NCBI GenBank assembly: GCA_022702545.1
Contig: JAHRBC010000008.1
Location: forward strand, 1 to 64,000
DNA: 64,000 nt
Direction: 5' to 3'
Source: Phycomyces nitens
Taxonomy: Eukaryota > Mucoromycota > Mucoromycetes > Mucorales > Phycomycetaceae
The stretch's first letter is position 1. The number at the start of each line of letters is the position of its first letter. This document shows positions 37,914-48,400 of this stretch, in pieces. The translations under genes were made by a program, and so were the position numbers. Under the pieces are notes generated by a model. The model was not told the origin of the DNA, made no database searches, and saw only the letters and a program-made list of their open reading frames with translations.

Positions 37914-38323
37914 AAATTTTCTTTTTCTTTTTTCTTTCCTTATAAATATCAATACCAAATAAAATAAAATAAAATGGCTAATAATGTCAAAAATAAAAAT
38001 TCGGTTTCAAAAAAACGGTAGCATAACTACCGTTTTGTTCACACAGGCGAAAAATTATTTTTCTCAAAAATGCGCAACATCTTTAACACCAAATAAAATG
38101 CTCATTTCAATAAACAAGGTTGCCTAAAAACTTACAAGCCCTTTCTATGGTACTACAACTACCTCATTGCCTGATGAAAAGACATTCCATGCAACTTTTA
38201 TGATTCGGGATCAATGACATTACCTTTCAACCACAATCTGCGGAGATAAAGTGCTCTAAAATCATAAAAAACGGTAGTTATGCTACCGTTTTTGGCACAG
38301 CTACCAGTCTTTCCGCCATAGTG
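37914..38323. repeat. Right non-coding arm of element B with subterminal repeats
   Basis: After the transposase stop come A+T-rich sequence, inverted ACGGTAGCATAACTACCGT-type pairs near 38.02 and 38.27 kb, and the end GCCATAGTG. It matches 14.72-15.08 kb of element A closely (shared AATAATGTCAAAAA, TTCGGTTTCAAAA and CAACCACAATCTGCGGAGA), confirming that A and B are one family. Confidence 0.85.
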
Positions 38324-39047
38324 ATAGAAAAGAAAGAGGGGATACTGGTACCAATGATTCAAAAACTACTCTGGAAAACCGAGTTCTTTCCTTGGATCAA
38401 TTGGTATGCTTTTTTAATATACAGTCTTATATATGCTTATTTGAAATTTTATTTGCTTATGAATAGTAGATGACAGCTGTAGAGTTGAAGAAGAGTAAGG
38501 ATGATGAAGATGCAGCACAGAGCATTGCTAGGAAGAGAGATGCGGAAGTAATGATGAGTGTCGGAGCATTGCAAGGGATAATCAAGAAGAAGAAGGAGAC
38601 TCTTATTAGAGTCCCCACACAATCACCACAACAGGCATGGATGGATAGTGAGCAATCCAATGCAAGTGGCAGTACTTCCACTTCTCAAGAGATTCCTACT
38701 AAAAGAGTTCCAATGTATCAAAGGCTTAGTCCCAGGGAATCTCTTGAGAAAGACATTGCATTGGCAATGGAAGCAGATGAGAGGGAGAGAGCTTGTCAGC
38801 ACAAGCTGGCCGACAAAATGATGAAGGTGATGCTTGAGATGAAGCAAGAGCTTCGTGAGGTCAAGCAAGAGCTTTGCAAGACCAAGCAAGAGCTTTGTGT
38901 GGTCAATGAACGATTGGGAAAGCTAGAAAATAGTAGCAGAAGTCCCTATCCCTCTGCCTACCAGCAACCTTCTGGGACATCTTATCCCTTTTTCTACCAT
39001 CCACAGTAGTAAACGTTTTTTAAAAAAAAAACATTTATAAATCAATT

Positions 39048-40178
39048 TTATTGTGTGGTGATTCTGTCTAGGTATATATGCAATTGGGGAGGTGCAATAC
39101 CAAAGAACATGCTTGTCTGATTTCCATTGTTAATGCAAGTATGAATGTTCTTCATTAATGTAGAAATGAGGTAGAACTTTCCTACCCAGCTCTGCCCAAC
39201 ACGCTGTCCATTTCTAAACTTGACATAAGCAAAGAAAGCACCAACATGTCCAAACTCCCACTCAACACACTCTCAAACTTTTGACATGGCATTATTGATG
39301 AGGCACTCCTCAGAAGTCATGTCAGGTCTTCTTCTGAATGGCTTGACCACCAATACATTTGCTCTGTATGCCGGATTACCATAGATGGCATAATGGTGAT
39401 CACCATTATCAGCATGACAGAGTTGCTGTTCCAGTTGAGCCATGATTCCACTGGTCTCAAGCATTCTCTGATTGTGCATTGATCCAGCAAACAGCCCAGA
39501 CATGCTCACCATGACTCCATCTGGAGTCACAATGGACTGGAACTTCAAACCATGTTCCCTCTTATGACCATTATAGTTGATCTCCTGGTCTTCCCCTGGT
39601 CTGCATATGGAATTTAGGGTTCCATCAATGAACCCAATAATGCCAGTGTATGGCGACCCTTTTTCAGCAATGGCATTGCTGAAGCGCCTCAAGTTGAATG
39701 GATGCAAGTGATCCTTGGTAAAGTGTAGTCCCCTGGCATACTTGTCATGCAGAAGATCAACCATTGTGTTGAAAACCATACATAAAGTACTGCGATTAAC
39801 CTTGAAGAAGTGCTCAAGGTCAGCATACCGCCCAGGATATGACAATTGTCGAAGAGTGATTGCCAATGCTGACAGTATATCCCAAGAGAATTGGTGGGTC
39901 GTATCTTGGCGTAATATGACAGTTGATGGCATTCCCATGGCATTGACAATGTACTCCATCTGAGAGTAGGTGAATCGAAAGAATTCAATACATGAAGCAT
40001 CACCCAAAGTTTGGATCTCTGCACGTTGGTGAATACTTCACTCGTTAAGTAGTGCATAATCTTCTACAGCATCTTGGAACTTGCTATGAGGGATGTCAGT
40101 CTCGGCAGAGTAGTTATCAAGACGTTCTGCATTAAGTTGGTAGATGGTATTGCATAAGTTGCTTGTATATCCAAACAT
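39048..40178 (-). pseudogene. PIF/Harbinger DDE transposase, two in-frame TGA codons
   Basis: The frame from ATG at 40178 to TAA at 39048 has 377 codons. TGA occurs at 40038-40040 and 39273-39275; both fit CGA to TGA changes. The catalytic domain shows GFIDGT (first Asp), GLFAGSMHN, YGNPAYR and, past the second TGA, ECVEWEFGHV (Glu). In the family YGNPAYR is normally YGDPAY, so the second catalytic Asp appears replaced by Asn, again a single G to A change. The protein would cut and insert the Harbinger element together with the Myb-like partner. This copy cannot be active as read. Confidence 0.88.
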
Positions 40179-40403
40179 TTTTATATATAAAAGAAGTGTG
40201 AAAAGTGAAAGAGAAAGTAATAGAAAGCAAAAGAAATAAAGTAAATTATACTCTCAGATAATATTGTTTAAATTGCAGTTATTTTATTCTTAAATATCAT
40301 TAGCTAAATATTTTACTAAAAAGGATTACTAATATTTGTCAAGATCATATTTTATCCTACCAAAATAAGAATTTTAAAAATTATGAATCCCCAAATGTCT
40401 CTA

Positions 40404-40616
40404 ATAAAAGATAATTTTTATTGTTTTAAATTGGGATATCTTATATAGTTTCCTAAATGATTATTCATCTTTGACTACACTGAAGAGGTGTCTAATGTTC
40501 TTACAAAATTATTATAAACTGATTACCAATTTCTAAAATTACAAACAGATGAATAATCATTTCAAATCATGCTTCATTTGTAAAGACAAGTCACTAGAAT
40601 TTGTATCACCAAAATG
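40404..40616 (+). repeat. 3' part of LTR-like repeat X, copy 1
   Basis: It resumes the repeat left at 10761: AAAAGATAATTTTTATTG here parallels AAAAGATACTTTTTATTG at 40716 in the adjacent second copy, and TATCTTATATAGTTT is in both. It ends near CACCAAAATG, as copy 2 ends near ATCAAAATG. No gene. Confidence 0.6.
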
Positions 40617-41214
40617 GCGTTCCTGATCTGGGATGGTCTTCCTTTTACTATAACAAAGCCAAAAGGTCAATCCCACTGGGGAAACAGGAGTATACGTAAA
40701 ATCAAAGAGAGGATAAAAGATACTTTTTATTGTTATGACTTTGGTTATCTTATATAGTTTTTTAACTAATACTGCGCATTATCCGCAGTAGCTATTATAT
40801 GATATTTTAATAAAAGAAGAGACATTGTACTGTGGTTAATGCTCAGGACAATGTTACTGCGCGTAAAGAAATACTGCGGTTAATCATCCTCAGATTTTAC
40901 GGATTCATCAAAATGTCGTGCCTGAATTAATGTCAGCCAATCAGGATGACAATTACACAGAGTTCTCTTTTGAGAACGATGACCAAATTGATTCCCTTTT
41001 GCTCTCTGAAGACCTAGAAGACATTAGTTATAACAAAAGTAGATTAGAAACCGAAACAGACATTTATGATGGCTGAGTAGGTTTAGAAAAGATATAAAAG
41101 AGGACAATATTTCATTGAATAAAAAGTATCTATCTTCTATCCTCGTTTACGATTCCCAGTGGGTTTGACCAATATTGGCTGTGTTATAGCATTGGAAGAA
41201 CAACCCAGATCCAA
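40617..41214. mobile_element. Element with long inverted repeats around a small ORF
   Basis: The left 150 bp (from GTTCCTGATCTGGGATGG) and the right 135 bp (ending CAACCCAGATCCAA) pair as an imperfect inverted repeat: GATCTGGG, CTATAACA, AAGCC / CAGCC, CCCACTGGG, GAGGATA and ACTTTTTATT occur in order in both. The right arm on the plus strand has TATAAAAG and AATAAA motifs, like an LTR. Between the arms is a 48-codon ORF. Inverted LTR-like ends would fit a DIRS-like or fold-back element. The right end abuts solo LTR copy 2, so it may be truncated. Confidence 0.5.
40930..41076 (+). CDS. Small acidic ORF (48 residues), function unknown
   Basis: It runs from ATG to TGA between the inverted arms of the element. 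The product is rich in Asp, Glu, Ser and Asn, with LLLSEDLEDIS near the middle, has no recognised domain, and is too short to judge by itself. An upstream near-start (ATGTCGTGCCTGAATTAA) ends at once. It may be the truncated first exon of a lost gene or chance. Confidence 0.25.
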   Translation: MSANQDDNYTEFSFENDDQIDSLLLSEDLEDISYNKSRLETETDIYDG

Positions 41215-41562
41215 TGTCAAGTCTCGACTGGGTGTATCTTGCTAATGCTTGACTTAGATGAGTTTTGCAATAGATCACCACCAACTAGGACGTTTAGGAT
41301 AAATAGGAATATAGAGAATTGAATCCTTTTTTATTGATACAAATCGTTGTAGTATTTATACAGATTTTATAAGTGAAACTATCTAAACTAATTACTTTTT
41401 ACTCAAGACACATTGGTTATCTCTTTATGAGAGGCGATGAGAATATGTCTTGGTTTTACAAAAAGGGGAACCAATTGGTATAACCTTGAAGACATATGTT
41501 AAAAGCATTACCAATTGGGTACCTGATTATCTGGGTTATTATTCGCTATGTCAACTCTGACA
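41215..41562 (+). repeat. Solo LTR, copy 2 (348 bp)
   Basis: It is nearly identical to 10386-10734, with the same TGTCA...TGACA ends and only scattered base changes and a 1-bp indel. The flanks (TCCAA before, TGAAA after) do not match, so the TSD has been lost through truncation or rearrangement of the neighbour. It lies 71 bp from the 3' end of the tRNA-Cys gene. Confidence 0.75.
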
Positions 41563-41633
41563 TGAAAACAACAAAAATAATGTCCGACAAAAATTAAGCA
41601 TGACAAGATGCTAACAAAACATAACTAAAAAGC

Positions 41634-41705
41634 AGGACCCACCGTGATTTGAACACGGGACCTTAGGATCTGCAATCCCACGCTCTACCGCTGAGCTATA
41701 AGTCC
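41634..41705 (-). tRNA. tRNA-Cys (anticodon GCA)
   Basis: On the minus strand the acceptor GGACTTA pairs with TGGGTCC, with discriminator T as usual for Cys. The D arm is TAGCTCAGCGGTAGAGC. Anticodon stem TGGGA/TCCTA encloses TTGCAGA, giving GCA. The T arm is CCGTG-TTCAAAT-CACGG. It has no intron and is 72 nt long. A run of five T (minus strand, 41627-41631) follows and can terminate Pol III. LTR-like unit U1 begins 12 bp upstream of its 5' end. Confidence 0.95.
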
Positions 41706-41716
41706 TTAGATGTTTT

Positions 41717-42127
41717 TGACACGGGTGTTGTAGAATTTCTAGCTTTGCCCACTTCTCTCCATTTCACGTGACTTTTCCAAGGCCTTCCCTGCTAGAAAGC
41801 ATGACGTAGCATCCTGATCAACTTGGCAACGTCACCTTTCTCCATTTGCAAGTCATCTTATTTCTCATATCTCCCTTTTCTCTGCACTTCTTTGATTTTC
41901 CATATGTGTCACCCTCGCTCTCATTTCAAACCCCTCCTATTCATTTCCATATTTATCCATTTTACACTATTTTTGTCATCTATCTTCCTTTCCCTTCTCC
42001 CCACATTGCTGTCTGTGCGCACTTATCTTTCTCTTCATGTTATCTACCTCTTTACACCCTCTCACACATTGGCACTTCATTTTATTCATACCCCTTCATA
42101 TCTCTGTCCCTTCTCTCACACTGCTCA
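41717..42127 (+). repeat. LTR-like unit U1, first part
   Basis: It starts TGACACGGGTGTTGTAGAATTT, 12 bp upstream of the tRNA-Cys gene, and matches the start of U5 at 52591 over several hundred bases (shared TTCACGTGACTTT, CAACGTCACC, TGTCACCCTCGCTCTCA). Element F interrupts it at 42127; it continues at 49207. It holds the pyrimidine-rich U3-like part. Confidence 0.7.
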
Positions 42128-43836
42128 CACTGCAAAAGAAGGGCCATTTTAGTATACTGATATTTATAAAATTCTTGACTGAATGATAAAGATTTGATAT
42201 AAAATTTGCCAAATTTTTTAATATTAAATTTTTAGGATTCATTGTCTGAATGATTCCAATCAGTATACTGAAACGTCAAAGCGCAAAAAGCAAAAGGTGG
42301 GTTATTTTTTTTGTGCTTTTTTTTGTCACGAAAATTGGGGGGTTTTTTTTTTTTTCGTCCCATATTTTCTAGCCCCGAAGGATTCAGTTCTTTAAATTAC
42401 TTTATATAGGTTGCTCTTTTCAATATTAAAGCAGTGTCCTCATAGGATTCAGTATGAATTCGGTATGAATTCATGGCAGATACAGGCCAAAGATGTAGTT
42501 TATAATAGTTTTTATTGGATAAAAAAAGCTTTTCTAATGTTTTCTATTCGTTCTCATTTCTACTCCCTCCTAATTTTATTGCCTAATATGCTAGCCTTGC
42601 CCTTTTCTCAATTGGATGGGTATTCTTTTACTCATCCGGAGAATATATGGGTTACCCTGGTCTACTAGATCCCCCCTACCTTCCTTTGTTACTTGCTGCG
42701 GCACTGCTTACGTGGGTGTTTGTTTTCTTTTGAAAAAAAAAGGGTGGCTAGATAATTTTCATAGGTGTATTTTAGCAGACTGTAAAATAATTTGAATGGA
42801 ACAACAATACTTACATTGGTATTTATATCAAGAAAACTTGAATACTTTGATAAATGGTATAAAAAATTTCGGTAATATCTATGAAGAATATGTCAGGAAA
42901 ATAATATAAACGTTGAGTGGTTATATACTTACTTGGTCATCAGTGTAATGGGCGCAATGGGCGCAATGGCCAACCAGATGAAGAATATTTCGATTACATC
43001 TATTAGATAAGAGATTAGTAAAGTAATATAAGGGCTGAAAGGTTGTATACTTACTTGGTAATGGGTATAGCGGACACAATTACTGACCAGATGACATGGA
43101 ATCAGCACATACCAGATGACCGAAAAAATTCTAATGAATGGAACGAATGTTAATAAAGCATGTCTAGTGTATAAAGGAGTGTCATCATACCATAATATAC
43201 AGCAAAGTGCTCCTCTGTATTTGTTTGTAATGGGAGGCCGTGAATTACTAAGCAGAGCAATGAGCTTGTGGAAACTGAATGAGATAATAAAAAAGAACAT
43301 TACCAGTATACCAGAGTTATTGACATAAACCAGCAGCCCTTGTATGGATATAGAAAAGAATATCTGGACAAATATAAAGTCATGATGAGTAAAAAAATTT
43401 TTTAAAAGAGAATGATGCTTACCATGCCGAAAAGTAAAGGAAAGGAAAAGAAAAGAAAAGAACAAAGATTGAAAGCAATAATCCAATAGAGATCAATGGC
43501 AATATTGAGTGTCCCGAACGTGACGTGGAACTAATAAGCCCACTTAATAAAACGATTTGTATTTTTGAAACAGAGCCCAAATATTACAAATGGATTAGTC
43601 AGTGCAAGCAAATTAAATGGATTAGCCAGTTGAAGCAGATTACTAAGTATACCTGACAGCATAATGTAAGCAAAGATCAAAATACTATAAAACCTCTTTA
43701 GAAAGAAGTATACTTTTTAATTACTTTTAATTACTTTCTCATGTATGTATTATTTACGGAATATTTCAAAATCTATTGGAAAATAGATATTCATAATCAA
43801 CGAACCTCACACTTTAATATATTTTTCTAGTATTCA
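42128..43836 (-). other. Non-coding arm of F with minus-strand mini exon-like segments
   Basis: Read on the minus strand, short segments end at good donors: GATGACCAA then GTAAGTATATA (near 42930), CATTACCAA then GTAAGTATACA (near 43055), and further GTAAGTATTG near 42810 and GTAAGCATC near 43420. This is the same relative place as in D, E and G. Near 42.3 kb poly-T/poly-A runs and GGGGGG occur. An 85-codon ORF at 42411-42668 is unsupported. Confidence 0.45.
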
Positions 43837-44935
43837 ATGTCTCAATTTATATCATCAAGCTCTAAAAAGACCTACAAGTCGACTACCAAGAAGTCGATTG
43901 GTAAGACTAGTGGCACTAGACCAGCAGGAACCGTGATGCAGACGATCCTTCCTGCTCCAAGCAACAACGCTGAACAGGACGGCGCAGTGTTGTCAAACCT
44001 GTCGGCTCTTCAGACAAGACTGAATGAGTCACATGTCCTGTTACAGCAGGTCCATCAAGGGATGGAATCCCTCAAGAACTCGAATGGCAACAGTAGCCAA
44101 GTTTCCCCCTATCAAGCTCCACCACCACAGATGTATATGAAGTATCGACTTCCATCGGTCTCGGTAGGATATCTATATATAAATATTAATTTTATATTGA
44201 TGAATTACTTACCCTATGTCATATAGCGCCTCATACGATCAGAGACAAGGAATGTCTTGGTGTCTACACCATTGACAATGAATGAGGGGGCACTCTCTTC
44301 ATCCAACCGGCCTATTGCAGACAAGGTCCGGATGTATATCCATCAACAGCCCGAAGGACAGCCTCTTGCGTCTGCAGTCATAGAGGAAAAAACAAGACGG
44401 CATATCTCGTACAAGCTAAACAGAGCTAACACCTCGCCAGAAAAGTTAGCTAAGCGAAACCAGTCTTCTCGTAGACGTACGAGAAAAACAAGAGTTAGTA
44501 TAATATAATATTTGTTTTCATACTTCTAATACTTGATTTTGAAATAGGTCCTCGCCGCCTACAAGAGGCTGCATTTGGCAGACAGGGCGAACTTGGAGTC
44601 CAAGTATGGAGAGACAGTCAAGGATCTCTTAGACAAAGAGATGTTGTCTGACATTGAGTCTGATGATGAGCAACGGGAGTATACCGTTTATACTCCCAGT
44701 AACAGACATCCTTTGGTAAGATATTGTTCGGGCAAATTTGATGTGCTTCATATAATTAATTAATTTGATTATGATATAGGTCGAGGAGTACTTGGGCGAG
44801 TTGAAAGCCCAGAGGAGCAAGGAAAAGAAGATGAAGGTCATTGACTTTTCTTCTTGTCCTGTTGAAAGTAGACATATTGAATTGTCAAAAGAGCAGAAGG
44901 CGCGTGTTGCCAAGTGGATTGCAACACGGCAATAA
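43837..44935 (+). CDS. Coiled-coil accessory protein of element F (4 exons)
   Basis: Exons are 43837-44163, 44227-44493, 44548-44715 and 44780-44935, all phase 0, 305 residues, no frame break. Residues 1-35 are Ser/Thr/Lys-rich and about 55-85 form a coiled coil (LSNLSALQTRLNESHVLLQQ). Exon 2 opens RLIRSETRN and ends in a basic stretch (RNQSSRRRTRKTR). Exon 3 begins VLAAYKRLHLADRANLESKYG and passes an acidic patch into TPSNRHPL, in the place of RPSWRSDE elsewhere. Exon 4 is 156 nt, the same length as in D and G. No known domain was recognised. It is convergent with the transposase with 533 bp between the stops. Confidence 0.82.
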
Positions 44936-45468
44936 AAATATTTGTATTTGGTTGTCTTGATATAATGGTCTTTATTGAATAAGTTGAAACAAGTTGTTGG
45001 GCTAGAAGATGATGGTGGTAGGATTGGCATTACTCGTTTTTGTATTGTTGAAGCATTAAAAAATAAAGAAAGACAAGATGGTGAGAAACAATATTATTTT
45101 TAATGGTTATTTTATTTTAGTCATAATTATTGCAAAACAAATATTTAATAGTAAAATAAAATATTTTCATCGGCTTTATAAACTTGGAATTTAAATGAAA
45201 ATTTTTAGTATATTATGTAGTATAAACTTTAAAATATAGCTGATTATCGGGTATTAAATAAACAGCTACTTGGCTTATCGCATAATGAGCTGAAGAAAAT
45301 AAATATTTGTTTTGATATCTGTTTTAAAGAACATGAAACTTGTATATATCAATCTAATATTTTAATCAATCTTAAAAATGTATTGATAAAATAACAGATG
45401 GTAAAGTAAAACAAGAAAAATAAGCATTACGTGGCTGATGTTTGTGGTCAAAAACGCAATTTTTTTTA
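44936..45468. other. Gap between convergent genes of F
   Basis: A+T-rich with no gene. It should hold the 3' untranslated regions of both F genes. The gap is longer than in D (54 bp), G (85 bp) or E (134 bp), with no sign of an inserted element. Confidence 0.5.
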
Positions 45469-48400
45469 TTAAGTGACGACTTTTCTAGGTAATGGAATAA
45501 TCAGGCGTTTTTGAGACCCTTGTTGGAGATTGTGAGTTGTCAATGCAAAGCAAGAATGCAGACGATGTACTGGAATAATACACTCAATGGTCTCCTCTAA
45601 AAACCCCTTTTCCCACAGCTCCAGACCTTGGTTGATCAACGGTTGATATCTGCCAGCATTATACGTCGGAAACCATTTGACGAAAGCAAAAGTAGAAACT
45701 CTTTCGATTCCACCAATCTTGATAACATGAGTAAATAAATACTCAATCTGGCCAGGAAATGCAACGAATTCACTTGTCGAATTGTCCAGTAACAAGACTT
45801 GTACAAAAGAACCGCGCTTTTTCTTTTCACCACTCCAATACTCTTGTCCTAGCAACGAAATCTTCTTCATCTTGTGAATCCGGTCATTGATATAGACATG
45901 CCCTCCAAGTGGGATGCTATCCGTGGCACAGAAGGAAACCCCAGTGTCTTGGTAAGCCTTGTTATAGAATTCGACCAAGTACTTATAATGATTGCCAGTC
46001 ATTATAGATAAAGGCGACAATTTCAATGGCAACGAGGTCAATGGCAGGGCTTCACTTCCAGTGACATTAAACCATGGATTGGTGGCAGCTTGGAGGAACA
46101 TGTTGAGATTGAATTGCATATATGGAGGGTGGCCGTACTCAGAGTTCACCAAGGATCTTACAGGCGTCGGTGCTATTTGAGCAACTTCTTGGAGAAATTC
46201 TACCATGGGTGGTGAAAGTTTGGCAGAATAGAACTGAAGAAAGTTGCTGATGAATCCCTTTTCCAAGAAGACCTTCATGAAAGTGACCTCGAATCCATTG
46301 CGGCGATTTGTCTTGATATTCTTGAGCTTGCCATTGTATCGTTCAAAGCTATACAACCAGAATGCATAGACAGGGCCAAATTCAAGCATGGACTCACGTA
46401 AGTGCATATGCAGATGCATGTTTGGTGTGATGCTGACAGTTCCATACAAAATCTCGCACTTTTCACCAAAATTGCCAAGGAGCTGGTGTGCCTCGTCTAT
46501 ACTCTGAGTCGTGACAGATGGTCCTGTCAATAGACGGCATGCATCAACGAATACTAGCCAGTTATTGTAGTCTGTTTCTGGCAAAGCATTCTCCAGGACA
46601 ACCAGCGAATACACAAGACACCACGATCGCCACTTGTCTGCCTTCATATATGGGAACCCAGAAGCAATTTTGTTGGACAATACAGCATATCCAGGAGGAA
46701 CAAGAATGGAATCTGCCAGATGTTGCATGCGGGCAAGAGTGGTGCTGGGAAAATAACCGAGGTCTCTCCAAATGCTGATCATCCGTTTGGCTGTACCAAG
46801 AAACAAGTTGTGCATAGGATCTATGATCGTACACCGGACAGGATCAAAGTAGTGTAGGCGATGCAATTCAGAATATCGGGTACCATTGTTTTTCTCCAAC
46901 TCTGCCCGTTCGACGTCTGATTCTGCATTGAACCACATTTCGGCATGCACAGCATTGGCTGCCTTTTCTCTTGGTGTCCAATTCTCAACGTCAAACCCAG
47001 AGTAATCGATCTTGCTCGATCCATCGATCACCGAAAACTGACGTGCACACTTGTGACAAGCGTTGGTGCTTGCATGCCCTGTAAATCCCGCGGTTTTTCT
47101 TGCAGCTGGTATATTGCAGGCAACACACATGAGAGCAGCACGAACACGAACACCACCAGGGAACATGGCCGTCTTGATTGTCATTCCAGTGTAAAAGTCA
47201 ACCAACTCGTCAACAAGAGGCTCAAGAAAGTTGTTCATCTGATTGGTCTTTGCTTCCTTTGGCCCTGGCATGACGCCAACAAGAATGATGTTTTCTGGCT
47301 TCATCCTTTCCTCTCTGGGCAAGTTATTAATCGACAGATATAAAGCACCACTGGCATGAGTGCGCCCATCGAATGGCTGAAACCAATCCACGTTCAATGT
47401 CAACATGAGGGAATAGTCATCGTCAACAAATGGCATATCATTATCATCGAGCAACTCATTCCACATTGCACCATCATATATGTCAAGGAAGGTGTTCTCC
47501 ACGGTCTCTCTTGATCTCCATTGGAACAGCTTGTCCTCAAATCCAGGCTTACAGAGATACTGTGTCAAAGTATTCTTGAGTGAGCTGTATGGGAATACCA
47601 TGAATGGGATTGGATCTCTGGCAGATGGATCGGTGAAAATTGGATTGTTGCAAATTTGGGTATGCGTGCTGGAGTATTTCTTGAAAGTGCATGTTGGCTG
47701 ATGATTGTCTGGCGAGTAGATTGCAAAGCACTTGTTGCAAACGGTGTACTTTACAATGCCTTTGGTCATTACGTCAAATCCGGTCATTGCTTTCAAGGCA
47801 TTGACAGTAAGTGGCAGGTCAGCATCCTTCTCAAAGGCAACAAGAAGATGGTAAAAGAATTTGAGCATGGCCGATCCTCCCGTTTGAACCAAGTAGAATG
47901 CTTGGAAGATAACGCCAAAGATAGCCATGAACTGGCTGGTTTGGGACATGTTATGAATCTTCAAGGATCCAACTACAAAGGAAAGTATATGATAAATAAC
48001 TTGTATACAATTAAATATGTTTGTATTTTATGTATACATACTTGAAGCCATCATTTGTTCAAAACCATTGCCGCCATCAATCTCAGTCTCATCTTCATTG
48101 CTAGATTCATCATTTGAATCGGAATCCTCATTGTCAGCTGCAATGAGTGATGACTCAACATCTGATTCCTCCTCAACGTCAAAAACATCGTCTTCTCTCA
48201 AGAAAGGTATCTGTTGTCCAGTAGTTTTGACTGACATGATAGAAAAGCTGTCTTCATCTATAATAAAATAAAAGTTAGTACCTGTAATTGATAACCAAAA
48301 TATATCGCACTTACAATCAATAAACTCATTTGAAATATCAGGCATTATAATATCTGACTCTTCTTCAACTGTGCTTCTGACATTGGCTGTAATAATTAAC

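Larger units (their letters stand above)
15209..38323. mobile_element. CACTA element B (host of D, E, a Tc1 element and C)
   Basis: The left end is CACTACGGC at 15209. The right end is GCCATAGTG, finishing at 38323, with one mismatch to the perfect inverted end. ATA flanks both sides (15206-15208 and 38324-38326). The interrupted Myb-like frame continues across the junction, which independently shows that these two ends belong to one insertion event. B carries a minus-strand coiled-coil gene (22963-23868) and a plus-strand Tnp2-like transposase gene (24533-35005), both with in-frame stops. It spans 23.1 kb because D, E and Tc1 elements inserted into it, and its 3' part is fused to a related copy that starts at 35045. 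Confidence 0.85.
35045..38323 (+). mobile_element. B-family deletion copy C fused to the right end of B
   Basis: A second left end, CACTACGGCGG at 35045, opens inside the last intron of the B transposase gene, preceded by TTG. 35045-36909 repeats B's left arm and the 3' part of its coiled-coil gene. 36910-37028 repeats B's intergenic region (24173-24300). 37036-37913 is transposase C-terminus. The two joins mark internal deletions, typical of non-autonomous CACTA copies. Only one right end exists (38323) and it is followed by ATA, B's TSD, not TTG. C therefore seems fused to B's tail, probably by recombination between similar sequences. Confidence 0.7.
11029..39009 (+). pseudogene. Myb/SANT-like protein gene of the Harbinger element, split by two transposons
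   Basis: The coding parts are 11029-11193, 15088-15208, 38327-38403 and, after one intron (38404-38469), 38470-39009. Removing elements A and B together with one copy of each TSD restores a single open frame of 300 codons with no stop. The N-terminal half (about residues 30-120) has aromatic and basic helical segments (motifs RPFEQ, KAWDMV and NFVWDSRKQ) like the Myb/SANT- or MADF-like partner of PIF/Harbinger transposases. About residues 210-275 form a charged coiled coil with repeated KQEL and EVK heptads, ending in a Pro/Tyr-rich tail. In Harbinger systems this partner binds the transposon ends and brings the transposase to the nucleus. Here it is disrupted and probably dead. The domain call is by resemblance only. 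Confidence 0.75.
10762..40403. mobile_element. PIF/Harbinger-type DNA transposon, interrupted by two CACTA elements
   Basis: The ends carry an 18-bp inverted repeat, AGAGACATTTGGGGATTC at 10761-10778 and its complement at 40385-40402. The flanks read ATA on both sides (10759-10761 and 40404-40406), a possible 3-bp TSD, though the exact end is uncertain by 1-2 nt. The element carries the two genes typical of PIF/Harbinger: a Myb/SANT-like gene (plus) and a DDE transposase gene (minus), convergent with 38 bp between the stops. Without the insertions (11194-15087 and 15209-38326, each counted with one TSD copy) the element is about 2.6 kb. Both genes match the family layout, but the transposase is inactivated. 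Confidence 0.82.

Noticed and set aside
35045..38323. C as a simple complete element nested in B
   Set aside because: There would need to be a second right end followed by TTG, and then B's own last exon and end. Only one right end exists.
42411..42668. 85-codon ORF in the arm of F as a gene
   Set aside because: No counterpart in D, E or G, no domain, and the region is low-complexity.
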